DNA of 64,000 nt from an uncultured Pseudomonadota bacterium (GCA_903844155.1 CAIMSU010000298.1:1-64000), one strand, 5' to 3'. Shown: positions 49,740 to 58,636, numbered from the stretch's first letter. Translations and numbers: made by a program. The notes: generated from the letters alone by a model not told the origin.

Positions 49740-50684
49740 TCAGAAAGGAAGCACGAACGCGCTGATCCACGTGGTGACCAGCGTCAACACCGGGAAGGCG
49801 ACCCGCAGCGCCGCCTCGGCGATGACCGCCCGCAATTTCTGCCGTTCCGCTGCCCGGCGTGCCCCGTCGTCACCTTTGCTGCCTGTCAGGTTCCGCGCCA
49901 GCAACGCCCGCAGCTCCGCCAGGACCGGCAACGCCCGGATCCCCAGGAGCGTCGCCCCGATCACCCCGACAACAAGCCCGCCCTGCGGCGAAGGTCCGGC
50001 GATCAGCGGGCCCACGACTGCCGCGATGTACCCCCACCGCCCCAGACGCAAGGCCCAGACCGGTCGAAAACGCCCCGCCTCGGCGGCCAGGGCCGGGTTG
50101 AAGTCGCCGGTGAGCGCGATCCCGTGGGCCTCCACCGCGGCCCTCAGCTCCGCCGCGCCCTCCGAGCAGAGCCGGCGGCGGATCACGGGCGCGCTCTCCG
50201 GCTCGGTCGTCCACAGGGTGATGACGTTGTCACTCTCCAACGCCCGTAGTTGCAGGGCCTCCTGTGGAAAGCTCGTGCCCTTCGTGTGAATCTGCCACGC
50301 GAACCCTGCGGCGCGCGCGCCCACCCACGGCACAAGAGCCCGCTGCCACAGACCATCCCACTCGCTCACGCCGGCCTCGTCCCAGGTCACCCGCGCGCCA
50401 TCCGGTTGGCGTGCGCGCAGGATCAAGCAGGGAACCACGGAGGGCCCCAGCAAGACAAGCGCAAGCCCCGCGGTGGTCGCTACGGCGACCCCGAGGTCGT
50501 CCAGAAGGCCCGGCCGGTTCGACAAATCCGGGTTGAACCAGACCATCAGCATCCCGGCCCAGGTCAAGGTGGGGATGGTCGCGAAGAGCCCGGCGACGAC
50601 CAGACCGCCGTACTGGGCACCACCGAACACCAGAGGGATGCTGCCGGTTGGCGCGATGACGGGCGGTTCTCCGCGCCTCGGCAT
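49740..50684 (-). CDS. Multi-pass membrane protein, function unknown
   Basis: 314 residues from ATG 50684. Two hydrophobic segments near the start (LVVAGLFATIPTLTWAGMLM; AVATTAGLALVLLGPSVVPC), a soluble middle domain of ~130 residues containing WDEAGVSEWDGLWQRALVPW, then two or three segments at the C-terminus. Layout resembles PH-like/DUF membrane proteins, but I recognise no family. The start overlaps the upstream stop by 1 nt (TGATG). Confidence 0.55.
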   Translation of the reverse strand: MPRRGEPPVIAPTGSIPLVFGGAQYGGLVVAGLFATIPTLTWAGMLMVWFNPDLSNRPGLLDDLGVAVATTAGLALVLLGPSVVPCLILRARQPDGARVTWDEAGVSEWDGLWQRALVPWVGARAAGFAWQIHTKGTSFPQEALQLRALESDNVITLWTTEPESAPVIRRRLCSEGAAELRAAVEAHGIALTGDFNPALAAEAGRFRPVWALRLGRWGYIAAVVGPLIAGPSPQGGLVVGVIGATLLGIRALPVLAELRALLARNLTGSKGDDGARRAAERQKLRAVIAEAALRVAFPVLTLVTTWISAFVLPF

Positions 50685-51067
50685 CAAAACGTCCCGGAGA
50701 CCACCAACCGCCCCGGCCCAAAGGTCAGCTCCGCCCTGGCGCTGCGGCGGCTTTCGCTGGTCCCGCGGAGCGCGACGCCGACCACCAGGCACGGCAGCCC
50801 TAGGACCACCCCGGCTACGCCGGCCCCCATTGCCGCAACGCCGAAGACAGAGGCAGAGCAGTCCGTCCCATTCAAGTCACAGCCCGGTGTCCCCTCGACC
50901 AGGCCGAAGCCCGCCAGGCCCGTCAAAAGGCCCGCGCCGACGGCAAATTCGCCCGTCTTCGTAACGACGATCGCCGCGTGCGTCCGGCCGCGCCATCCCG
51001 GTGCCGACGACGGCGCTGGCAGCGGTAAGTCCTGGGCCAGTGCCAGCGCGCAGAGCGATGGGATCAT
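50684..51067 (-). CDS. Small membrane protein with signal peptide, function unknown
   Basis: 127 residues from ATG 51067. Short signal sequence (MIPSLCALALAQ) and two hydrophobic segments rich in Gly/Ala/Val (VGAGLLTGLAGFGLVEG, FGVAAMGAGVAGVVLGLPCL). Coupled to the membrane protein gene downstream. No family recognised. Confidence 0.5.
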   Translation of the reverse strand: MIPSLCALALAQDLPLPAPSSAPGWRGRTHAAIVVTKTGEFAVGAGLLTGLAGFGLVEGTPGCDLNGTDCSASVFGVAAMGAGVAGVVLGLPCLVVGVALRGTSESRRSARAELTFGPGRLVVSGTF

Positions 51068-51121
51068 TTCCCGCCAGTATCGCGACGCTCGTCCCGGTCC
51101 CGAAACCACTCTGCCGCACCC

Positions 51122-52348
51122 GTGCTATCTTCCCCGGGCGAGGCCCCGTTGACCCTGCTCCTCCTCCTCCTGTCGGCCTCCCGCGCGCACGCGGACTGCC
51201 CGACTGCCTACACGGGCGCGACCCTCGTCAAGGACCTCGGCTCGGTCCAGTCCGCCCTGCGAAACCTCGACGATAGCGCGTTCGGCGCGTCGGGAAAAAG
51301 CCTTGAGGCAGGCCTTCCCTGCCTCGACATGACCGCCCCGCCGCAGCTCTTCGCCTCGGCGTACCGCTACCTCGGCGCCGTCCACTACATGGTGAACAAC
51401 GACCCGGAGGGCGCAAAACGCTGGTTCCGGGCGTCGTTGGAGCTGGACCCCACCTACCAGTGGGACGCCCAGGAGCTCGACCTGAACCACCCGATGCGCG
51501 CGGTCTACGAAGCCGAACGCCCGAACGCGCCGGCCGAAGGGGATCGCCTGCAGGGCAAGGATCTCGACGTTCCGGCAGGGTCAAGCTACCTTCTTGACGG
51601 GCGGGTGCTCGTCGAGCCGCGGGCGACGACCGGGCGCCCGCACCTCCTCCAGGTCGCCGTCACCGGGAGTCGTCATGCCGACCACACCTGGCTCGTCGAC
51701 GGGAACAGCTTCCCGGACGAGGTCCTGCGCGTTCCGCCGCCGGTCGTCGCTGTCGCGGAGGATCCGAAAAAGACCAGCAAGACAGCAAAGACAACGCCGA
51801 AGGCGACGACGCCCGTCGCAACCCCGACGCCAGTCGCCAGGACTACGCCCGCTCCCGTCGCCAAGGCCGACCCAACAAAGCCGACAACGCCCGCGCCCGT
51901 GGCCAGCACCCCCACCGCGAAGGCGGAGCCGACGAAGACGACAGAGCCGACGAAGACGACAGCGCCAGAGCCGGTCGCGAAGGCCGAGCCGGCGAAGACC
52001 CCGACGACAAAGCCCGATACAAAGCTCGCGAAGGCGACGGCGGTGACGGGCGAGGATGGGGTGCAGCACATGGTCGTCAAGCGCACGCGCCCCGCCGAAA
52101 AGACGCCGCTGTTGATCGTCGGCGCGGTCGGCCTGGCCTCGGCTGCCGGGCTTTACGCGTACTCCTGGAAGCTCGACCAGGACTTCAACGCGGCGACGAC
52201 CTCGGACGATCTCACGCGCTTGCAGGCTCAGAATCACGCGTTCGTGATCGCCTCCGGGGCGTCGCTGCTGGTCGGCGCAGGCATCGGGTACTGGGGCGTG
52301 ATCCTGGACGGCAACACGGTGGGGTTCAGCGTTGGCGGCCGATTCTGA
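51122..52348 (+). CDS. Kinase-linked secreted TPR protein, paralogue of 44692 gene
   Basis: 408 residues; GTG 51122 start, TTG 51149 also possible. Signal peptide LTLLLLLLSASRAHADC. A TPR-like domain (AYRYLGAVHYMVNNDPEGAK, WFRASLELDPTYQWDAQELD) is followed by a PEGA-like strand region (GSSYLLDGRVLVEPRATTGR), about 110 residues of Lys/Thr/Pro/Ala repeats, and two C-terminal transmembrane segments (LLIVGAVGLASAAGLYAYSW; FVIASGASLLVGAGIGYWGV). Same order of parts as the gene at 44692. The 3' end overlaps the kinase gene by 17 nt. Confidence 0.65.
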   Translation: MLSSPGEAPLTLLLLLLSASRAHADCPTAYTGATLVKDLGSVQSALRNLDDSAFGASGKSLEAGLPCLDMTAPPQLFASAYRYLGAVHYMVNNDPEGAKRWFRASLELDPTYQWDAQELDLNHPMRAVYEAERPNAPAEGDRLQGKDLDVPAGSSYLLDGRVLVEPRATTGRPHLLQVAVTGSRHADHTWLVDGNSFPDEVLRVPPPVVAVAEDPKKTSKTAKTTPKATTPVATPTPVARTTPAPVAKADPTKPTTPAPVASTPTAKAEPTKTTEPTKTTAPEPVAKAEPAKTPTTKPDTKLAKATAVTGEDGVQHMVVKRTRPAEKTPLLIVGAVGLASAAGLYAYSWKLDQDFNAATTSDDLTRLQAQNHAFVIASGASLLVGAGIGYWGVILDGNTVGFSVGGRF

Positions 52349-54305
52349 TCCGCGATCCGGGCCCTGGACCGGACGAAGCGGGCGAGTGTACGTGCGGGAC
52401 GAGGGCGACGGCCGCGAGGGCGGGATGGCCAGCATCCTCCGGGTGCGACCCGTCGGAAAGCCCGCTGGGGACTCGCAGGCCGAGGCAGGCACCCTCCTCG
52501 CGCTGAAGCTCGCGCGGGAGGACGAACCCCTCTCGACGGAGGCGTTGCATCGCGAGACTGAGGTGTTCGTCACGCTTCGTGGCGCGCAGGGCATGCCGCC
52601 GTGCCCACGGTTGCACGATGTGATCGCGTCGGCGCGGGATGCCGACCGGGTGATCGCGCTGGTGATGGAGTGGTGCCCGCACGACATGGAGCGCTGGTGG
52701 GCGGAGGTTCACGGGCGCCCCTGGGCGTTCTCGGAGCTGTGTGAGGCGCTGGCCGAGGTTTGCCAGCGTCTCGTCGAATACCAGCGCACGTGCGCCGCTT
52801 CGGCGGGGCAGCGGGTGGCGCACTCGGACGTCAAGCCCCGAAACCTGCTGCGGGCCCAGGACGCGCGCTGGCTGCTCACGGACTTTGGCGCGGCGAAGGC
52901 TCGGGACATCGCGGCGGGTGACTGGAGCGCTACCCGGGTGATCCTCGGGACGGAGAGCTTCATCGCGCCGGAGGGGTTGTTCAACGCCCGGAAAGCGCAG
53001 CCGGAGGCGATGGACATCTGGTCGGTTGGCGCGACGTTCTACGCGCTCCTGCGCATGCACGCGCACCTGCGGGACGGCGGCCGGATGCCGCTGAACGGGA
53101 CGCACTCGAGCCAGTTTCGCTCGCACCGGGTCGCGCTGGTCTCGGACCTGCATCAGCGAAAGCCGGCGTTGTTCATTGACAAGCCGCTCGACGCCACCCA
53201 GTTTGCGAGCCACGACCGCCTGCCGGACAAGGACCGCACGGCCATCGCTGACGCGCTGAAGCAAAGCTTCGCAGAGGATCATCAGGCTGTCGTCATCGAG
53301 GCGACGATCGTGCTGATTGAACGCGCGATGCAGGTGGATCCCGCGGCGCGGTTTCCGGACGCTTCGCAGATGGGAGAGGCCCTGGTCGCCTTGAGCCGCC
53401 TTGCGCGGGTGGATGTCGGTCTGGACGCCACTCGGGTGCTCCGCGCCGCAGACATGGGTGCCGGCGCGCTGGAGGCGCTGCGGGCGGGTCCAAAAAGCAA
53501 GGCTCCCGACTACGTGCTTCCTCGCCTCGACACCAACGATCTCGAGGAGATGGGCCCGCCGAGCGACGTGCCGGGGCTCCCGGAGAACGACCTCGATGAG
53601 ATCGCCCCGGACGCGACCGGGGTTCGCGCGTTGGCCCCGCCGCCGCCCGAGCCGGTGAAGCCAACCCGGTCCGCGAAGGAGGCGAAAACCGCGCCATCCC
53701 CCGACCCCACGGTCTCGGTGGTCGTCCCTCGCGGTCCAGGCGCCAGCGCCGCGCCTGCCTCGCCGCCCCTGGTTGCCGCCACGACGCCGGCCGCGCCCGT
53801 CCCGGCACCCCAGCCGGTGAACCGAGCCGCCGGCCGCGCTTCCTCGCCTCCGACCACGCCTGCCGCCGAGGCTGGGAAGCCCGCAACGCCGTCGTCGCCG
53901 AAGGCCTCGTCGCCGCCGACGTCGTCACCGCCGGCTACGACCGACGAGGCCGAGCGCGCAAAGGTGGTGCTTGTTGGCGGGAATGCCCGCCCCGCGCCGC
54001 TCACCATCGCGCGTGGCGCTGCCGATGAGCCCGCCCCGGAGCCGTCTGAAACGCGGATGAAGGCGCCGCCCGCGCCGCCCGCTGTCCCGCGTGACGCTCG
54101 ACCCGAGGGCGTGCGGATGTCCAAGCGCATCGCCCCGCGCCTTCCGGGGTGGCTGGCCGTCGGGATCGCCGTGATCGTCTGCCTGCAATTGATCAGCATT
54201 GGGCTCCAGATCACCGAGCTGTTGATCACTGCCCGCCATGAGTCCGCCGCGGTCGCCGCTCCCCCGGCCACGGTGTCGCCGCGCCCGTTGCCGCCGGCGC
54301 GGTAG
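52332..54305 (+). CDS. Divergent Ser/Thr kinase (HSD variant) with C-terminal TM helix
   Basis: 657 residues, TTG start at 52332 uncertain. Lys strand LLALKLARE, catalytic loop HSDVKPRNLL (Ser replacing Arg of HRD), DFGAAK, and APEGLF. Kinases lacking the HRD Arg generally do not need activation-loop phosphorylation. The glycine loop is degenerate (DEGDGREGGMASIL). A ~250-residue Pro/Ala/Ser linker leads to a single transmembrane helix near the C-terminus (WLAVGIAVIVCLQLISIGLQ) with a short external tail. Paired with the TPR protein upstream. Confidence 0.8.
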   Translation: MAADSDPRSGPWTGRSGRVYVRDEGDGREGGMASILRVRPVGKPAGDSQAEAGTLLALKLAREDEPLSTEALHRETEVFVTLRGAQGMPPCPRLHDVIASARDADRVIALVMEWCPHDMERWWAEVHGRPWAFSELCEALAEVCQRLVEYQRTCAASAGQRVAHSDVKPRNLLRAQDARWLLTDFGAAKARDIAAGDWSATRVILGTESFIAPEGLFNARKAQPEAMDIWSVGATFYALLRMHAHLRDGGRMPLNGTHSSQFRSHRVALVSDLHQRKPALFIDKPLDATQFASHDRLPDKDRTAIADALKQSFAEDHQAVVIEATIVLIERAMQVDPAARFPDASQMGEALVALSRLARVDVGLDATRVLRAADMGAGALEALRAGPKSKAPDYVLPRLDTNDLEEMGPPSDVPGLPENDLDEIAPDATGVRALAPPPPEPVKPTRSAKEAKTAPSPDPTVSVVVPRGPGASAAPASPPLVAATTPAAPVPAPQPVNRAAGRASSPPTTPAAEAGKPATPSSPKASSPPTSSPPATTDEAERAKVVLVGGNARPAPLTIARGAADEPAPEPSETRMKAPPAPPAVPRDARPEGVRMSKRIAPRLPGWLAVGIAVIVCLQLISIGLQITELLITARHESAAVAAPPATVSPRPLPPAR

Positions 54306-54349
54306 TCTCGACCACGGCCGGCCCGTGCCAGCCCCGGTTACCACGGGGC

Positions 54350-54985
54350 ATGCGAATCACCCGCGTCTACACCCGCACCGGCGACAAAGGCAACACCCGG
54401 CTCGTCGGCGGCCAGGAGGTCCCGAAGGACCACATCCGCATCGCCACGTACGGCACCGTGGATGAGCTCAACGCCATCGTCGGCATCATCCGGGCGTTCT
54501 TGCGCGAACCGCCGTTCTCCGATGACGCCCTCTCCGTCGCCCGGGGCACGCTGGACGTCCAGCTTCACGCCATCCAGAACGACCTCTTCAACGTTGGCAG
54601 CGACCTCGCCACCCTGCCGGGCGATCGTTGGCCGGGCATGTACCGGGTGGGCGGGCCGGACGTGACTCGGCTGGAAGGCTGGATCGATGTGTTGAACGCT
54701 GAAGTTGGCCCGCTCGTCGAATTCATCCTCCCGGGTGGGGGCAAGGTCGGCGCGTACTTCCACCAGGCGCGGACCGTCTGTCGGCGCGCTGAGCGCGAGT
54801 GTGTCGCGCTGATGCGAGCGGGACCCCCGGAGGTCCTGGCCGACGGCGCCACCGAGCAGCCGGGCGAGGGCGCGATGCGGTACCTGAACCGACTCTCCGA
54901 CTACCTGTTCGTGGCCGGACGCTGGGCCGCGAAGCAGGCGAACGAGCCCGAGCCGCTCTGGGAGCGCCCCAAACCCGCGGTCTGA
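54350..54985 (+). CDS. PduO-type cob(I)alamin adenosyltransferase
   Basis: 211 residues. N-terminal TRVYTRTGDKGNTRLVGG, GTVDELNAIVG, FILPGGGKVGAYFHQART, CRRAERECVAL and the C-terminal RYLNRLSDYLFVAGRWA are the PduO-type ATR signature. It transfers the adenosyl group from ATP to cob(I)alamin, giving coenzyme B12 for enzymes such as methylmalonyl-CoA mutase. No cobalamin riboswitch was seen upstream. Confidence 0.93.
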   Translation: MRITRVYTRTGDKGNTRLVGGQEVPKDHIRIATYGTVDELNAIVGIIRAFLREPPFSDDALSVARGTLDVQLHAIQNDLFNVGSDLATLPGDRWPGMYRVGGPDVTRLEGWIDVLNAEVGPLVEFILPGGGKVGAYFHQARTVCRRAERECVALMRAGPPEVLADGATEQPGEGAMRYLNRLSDYLFVAGRWAAKQANEPEPLWERPKPAV

Positions 54986-55049
54986 CACCCGGAGGCGGCA
55001 AGCGCAAACGTCGTCGCCCGGTTAGGGCCCGCACCCCAGCGAGCACCCC

Positions 55050-55805
55050 TTGAGCACTGAAATCCCGCGCACCCTCATCGACGGACTTCGCACCTCGGAG
55101 CCCACGAAGATCCACGCCCTCGTCGGCGACGTGCTGCGGCACCACATCGAGTCCATCCATCCGGCCTGCGTTGCAGACCTCTTCGCGCTCTCCGAGCTCA
55201 CGCTGCCGACCAGCCTCTCCGCCGATCTCCGGGCGTGGACCAGTCGCGCCTGTCAGGAGCTTCGCGACATGCCGGACAACGGCACCCGCGGCGCCTGGCT
55301 CGACGAGCTTGGGGCGCTGTCCGCGGAGAAGGTGCCTGCACGCCTCCGCGAGACAGTCAAAGGCCTGCTCGCCGGCTCCGGCGGCGCTGTCGTCGAGCAG
55401 ATCGAGGGCCTCGCGGTCACCTGGGCCGGCACGCCCCCCGAGGCGATCGTCCTGCCGAAGAAGCGCGCGGCCGCCAAGGCTGCCGAGACCACCACCCGCG
55501 GCGCCGACGGCATGCTGGTCAAGTTGCCGAAGGCGGCGCCGAAGCCCCGCGTCGCCAAGGTCGCCAAGACCCCCGCGGCGCAGGTCGACCCGCGTCGTGC
55601 GGAGTGGGTCCGCGAGGACGCCGTCACCCGCCTCAACTCCTCGGAGTACGCCGAGCGCGGCCTGAAGGAGAGCATCTTCCTCGGCGGTATCAAGCACCGC
55701 TCGCCCTTCAAGGACATGACGGACGAGGAGATCAAGGTGCAGCTCCGCAAGCTCGAGCGCGAAGGCAAGGTCAAGCACACCGGCGAGCGCTGGCTGGCGC
55801 GCTGA
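55050..55805 (+). CDS. Hypothetical protein with C-terminal winged-helix-like segment
   Basis: 251 residues, TTG start. Helical N-terminal half; middle rich in Lys/Ala/Pro (KKRAAAKAAE, KAAPKPRVAKVAKTPAAQ), as in nucleic-acid-binding linkers. The C-terminal segment FKDMTDEEIKVQLRKLEREG, KVKHTGERWLAR looks like a small winged-helix wing. DNA or RNA binding is plausible but not shown. It follows the adenosyltransferase gene by 64 nt. Confidence 0.5.
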   Translation: MSTEIPRTLIDGLRTSEPTKIHALVGDVLRHHIESIHPACVADLFALSELTLPTSLSADLRAWTSRACQELRDMPDNGTRGAWLDELGALSAEKVPARLRETVKGLLAGSGGAVVEQIEGLAVTWAGTPPEAIVLPKKRAAAKAAETTTRGADGMLVKLPKAAPKPRVAKVAKTPAAQVDPRRAEWVREDAVTRLNSSEYAERGLKESIFLGGIKHRSPFKDMTDEEIKVQLRKLEREGKVKHTGERWLAR

Positions 55806-55820
55806 ATCGGCTCGGCGGCG

Positions 55821-56396
55821 TCACCACGATCCGCCCGAGTGCCCCGAGTCGCCTCCGCCCACGTCGGAGCCCCCGCCTCCGGACTCCCAGTCGCCTGCAT
55901 ACCCGCCTCCCGGCGGGCTCCGGCCGAATCGCCCTCCGCGTCCGCGTGTGGCGAACGAGAGGATCGCGATGCCGCCGATGATGGCCCACAGCGCGTAGGT
56001 CGTTGCGGTGCGCTCCAGCGCTGCCCAATGGGTTGGCGACGCTGCGGACGCCGCGATCGCCGCCACGCCGTCCGTCCACTTGCCGGCCTTGAAGGCGTCG
56101 TTGCCGGCCTCGCGCACGTCGTCAAAGTCGCCTGCCGCTACGCCCACGCCGCTGCCGAACACAACGTCCGTGTGCCGATCCTCGGGGTCGACGGCGATGA
56201 CGAGCACATGCTCGGAGGTCTTGAGCGCGGCGGCATCTGCGGACAGGCCCGCGAGGGTGGGCTTTGTCGTGTCGATGAGGACGACGGTGTCGAAGGCGTA
56301 GGGGGCGACGTCGGCGCGAAGGGCGGCCTCGTTCACCCGAGCGGCGTCGCCCTGAATGGTGAGCGAGCCAGCGAACGCGAAGGGAACGAGCAGCAT
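55821..56396 (-). CDS. TPM-domain-like protein with TM helix and Gly-rich tail
   Basis: 191 residues. Signal peptide MLLVPFAFAG; TPM-like core (VNEAALRADVAPYAFDTVVL, HVLVIAVDPEDRHTDVVFGS, GNDAFKAGKWTDGVAAIAAS). One transmembrane helix (ALWAIIGGIAILSFATRG), then a Gly/Ser-rich tail (GGGGSDVGGGDSGHSGGSW), as in YgcG-type proteins. TPM proteins are often linked to membrane-protein quality control. Four nt after the FG-GAP gene in the same operon. Confidence 0.75.
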   Translation of the reverse strand: MLLVPFAFAGSLTIQGDAARVNEAALRADVAPYAFDTVVLIDTTKPTLAGLSADAAALKTSEHVLVIAVDPEDRHTDVVFGSGVGVAAGDFDDVREAGNDAFKAGKWTDGVAAIAASAASPTHWAALERTATTYALWAIIGGIAILSFATRGRGGRFGRSPPGGGYAGDWESGGGGSDVGGGDSGHSGGSW

Positions 56397-56400
56397 GGTC

Positions 56401-58026
56401 CTACATCCCGTCGCCGTAGTACAGGTAGACGACGCCGCTGTTCGCGGCGCTTCCGGTCGCGTTGTAGGCGCCGATCGCGAGGTCGGAGTTGCCGTCGCCG
56501 TTGAAGTCGCCGGCTGCGGCGCTCACCGCGTAGTCGTTGGCGTTGGTCCCGTGGAACGCAACGGTCGCCCCGTCGCTGGCCGCCTTTGACCCGCGAACGT
56601 CGGTCGGGAGCACCCACACCGAGCCGCGGCTGTCGGCGTCCTCGACCCCCACGCCGCTCACCAGCACCTCGGAGACGCCGTCGCCATCAAAGTCTCCGCC
56701 GCGCGCCACCTCAAACCCGAAGTTGCCGCTGGCGACCTCGCCCGTATACGTCCCGCGCGCAAACCCGAGGCCCTCGTCGCCCGAAAACGGCCCGGTCATC
56801 AGGTACACGGCTCCTTTTTGCGAGGTACCCGCGTAGTCGCCGATGGCGAGATCGCCGTAGCCGTCGCCGTCGATGTCGCCGAGCCCTGCGAGGCTGTCCG
56901 GCATGTAGCCGGAGCCCTGCACGCCCGCAGTGCCGATGACGGCCTCCGCGGTCTCGTCTGCGTACCCGACCCCGCAGGCCGGGCCGGCGATCACGTAGAC
57001 GAGGCTCTGGTTTCCCGACCCGAACCCGCCGACGACGAGGTCGTCGAGGCCGTCGCCATCCGAGTCGGGGATCACGGCGACGGAATAGCCGAATCCGCTG
57101 TTCCCCTGCAGATACCATCGCCCGTCGGCCGCAGCCCCCGTCCCGGAGCCGTGGGCCGGGTCGAGCCACACGAAGGCCGCACCGCTACGCCCGCCCGAGC
57201 TGGTGTCGCCCGCGGAGCCGACGGCGAGGTCGCTCAGGCCGTCGCCATCGAGGTCCCCGCCGCTGATGTCCCGCCCGAAGGAGTCCTGGTTGGTGATCCC
57301 CGTCCAGAGATCGGAGGCCGTGGTGACACCCCCGCTCGCCGGCCCGTCCCAGAGATCCACCTCGTTCGCCGGATAACCCGATGCGCCGGCCGCAAAGTCG
57401 GGGACGCCGTCGCCGTCCGCGTCCGCGAGCGCGGCAACGTCAACCCCAAGCTGGTGGGCCGTCGACGACGAAAACGTCGCAACCGCGCCCGTCGCCGAAG
57501 CCACGCCCGGAGCGGGAGACGCGACCAGGAGCGCCTCGCCCTTCAGCCCCTTCGCCCCGTTCGCGCCGACCAGCAGGTCGTCCTTCCCATCGGCGTCCGC
57601 GTCAATCACGGCCAGCGACGCCCCGAAGTAGTCGTCGGCACCTGTGCCGTCGATCTCGCCCGCTGCCGTTGACATGTCGACATCTCCGGAGAGCCCGCAG
57701 GCCCCGGCGGAGCCGTCGCAGTCGTCGTCCTTGCCGTTGTTGCAGATCTCGGTCGCGCCAGGGTGCACGCTGGCATCCGCGTCGTCGCAGTCGCCAGCGG
57801 CCACGGTGTAGCCATCGCCGTCTGCGTCGGGGGAGGCCGTGTCGGTGTCCGAGTCGGTATCCGTGTCCGTGTCGGTGTCCGAATCGGTGTCGGCATCCGT
57901 GTCGGAATCGGTGTCCGTGTCTGCGGAGCTATCGGCGTTCGTCGCGGAGTCTGCCGCGGAGCTGTCAGTCGCCGCGTGGTCCTTGGAGCGGCAGCCGGTG
58001 GCGGCCAGGAGGGCGAAAAGCAGCAT
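56401..58026 (-). CDS. FG-GAP/MopE-type calcium-binding lipoprotein
   Basis: 541 residues from ATG 58026. Lipobox LLAATGCRSK. About 45 residues of Asp/Thr/Ser/Ala repeats (TDTDSDTDADTD) are followed by a MopE-type metal-binding motif (DCDDADASVHPGATEICNNG). At least six FG-GAP repeats follow (IDADADGKDDLLVG, DADGDGVPDFAAG, GDLDGDGLSDLAVG, DSDGDGLDDLVVG, GDFNGDGNSDLAIG), giving an integrin-like propeller with calcium loops. A CTG at 58044 in frame lies exactly 6 nt after TACACT (58051-58056), so translation may begin there and add six residues. Likely cell-surface binding protein. Confidence 0.82.
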   Translation of the reverse strand: MLLFALLAATGCRSKDHAATDSSAADSATNADSSADTDTDSDTDADTDSDTDTDTDTDSDTDTASPDADGDGYTVAAGDCDDADASVHPGATEICNNGKDDDCDGSAGACGLSGDVDMSTAAGEIDGTGADDYFGASLAVIDADADGKDDLLVGANGAKGLKGEALLVASPAPGVASATGAVATFSSSTAHQLGVDVAALADADGDGVPDFAAGASGYPANEVDLWDGPASGGVTTASDLWTGITNQDSFGRDISGGDLDGDGLSDLAVGSAGDTSSGGRSGAAFVWLDPAHGSGTGAAADGRWYLQGNSGFGYSVAVIPDSDGDGLDDLVVGGFGSGNQSLVYVIAGPACGVGYADETAEAVIGTAGVQGSGYMPDSLAGLGDIDGDGYGDLAIGDYAGTSQKGAVYLMTGPFSGDEGLGFARGTYTGEVASGNFGFEVARGGDFDGDGVSEVLVSGVGVEDADSRGSVWVLPTDVRGSKAASDGATVAFHGTNANDYAVSAAAGDFNGDGNSDLAIGAYNATGSAANSGVVYLYYGDGM

Positions 58027-58080
58027 GGCCCGGTCCGATGTCAGGGAGGCAGTGTAGCATGCGGCGTTCGGTGGTTGGGT

Positions 58081-58273
58081 GGCCAAGGAGAAGGCGCGAC
58101 TTCGTGCCCCGCACGAAGCGTGCCTTCGACGCGGTCAGCAGCGGTCGCGCTCGCCCGCAGCGGCGCAGGTGTGGACTCGTCAAGGGAGGTCACGAACGCG
58201 CGCAGTTGGTCGAAAGCCAAGGCGCGACGAGAATAAACAGCCATCACCGGACCGAAGGGGCCGGTGTTGGCTG
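58081..58273 (-). repeat. R1 two-hairpin element, copy C
   Basis: 193 nt on the minus strand. First stem CAGCCAACACCGG/CCGGTGATGGCTG then TTTATTCTCG; TCGAAGGCACGCTTCGTG and CGCCTTCTCCTTGGCCA form the right part. The outer stem base CAGCC/GGCTG is shared with copies A and B, while inner bases differ in both arms. It starts 14 nt inside the toxin reading frame that opens at 58287. Confidence 0.7.
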
Positions 58274-58287
58274 GCCAGGACGATCAT
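58180..58287 (-). pseudogene. Truncated DUF3368/PIN-type toxin
   Basis: ATG 58287 overlaps the antitoxin stop as ATGA, the expected toxin position. The product begins MIVLAS, like the MIVLxxS start of DUF3368 (PIN-like) toxins, then changes into the sequence of R1 copy C and ends after 35 codons. The toxin body is missing. Confidence 0.6.
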
Positions 58288-58562
58288 CTGGGTGCTGGAC
58301 GAACAAGGGCGAGCTTGTCGAGGGTCTCAAGGTCCTGTGTGATGTCGGCCGATGACACGCGAACAACCGGGACTCCGTGCTCGCGAACGAGGTCCAGGAA
58401 TGCGGACGCCGCCAGACCGAGCGCTCGAGCGGCCGCGCGCCACGTCATCCGCTCGCTCCGGACCGCGTCAAGTACCAGTAGAACGCGGGCACGCTCGCCC
58501 GCGCCCGAGTCGGCGAGCGCGCTCGGGACGGAGATGGTCAATTGAACGGAGTCGGCGTGCAT
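58284..58562 (-). CDS. UPF0175-family antitoxin
   Basis: 92 residues. ERARVLLVLDAVRSERMTWR, AARALGLAASAFLDLVREHG and VPVVRVSSADITQDLETL follow the UPF0175 pattern: a helix-turn-helix-like core with the HGVPVV strand. These antitoxins usually pair with DUF3368 PIN-like toxins; here the toxin is cut to a few codons. A TACACT hexamer 6 nt before the ATG suggests a leaderless message. Confidence 0.72.
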   Translation of the reverse strand: MHADSVQLTISVPSALADSGAGERARVLLVLDAVRSERMTWRAAARALGLAASAFLDLVREHGVPVVRVSSADITQDLETLDKLALVRPAPR

Positions 58563-58568
58563 GGGCTC

Positions 58569-58574
58569 AGTGTA
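58569..58574 (-). promoter_or_regulatory. Probable -10 hexamer, leaderless promoter of UPF0175 gene
   Basis: Minus-strand TACACT, then GAGCCC, then ATG 58562. Confidence 0.45.
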
Positions 58575-58636
58575 GTCCCCCTACCGGTCGGGTGCGACAA
58601 GCGCGTGCGGCAACGTGGGCTCCGATCGCCGCTTGT

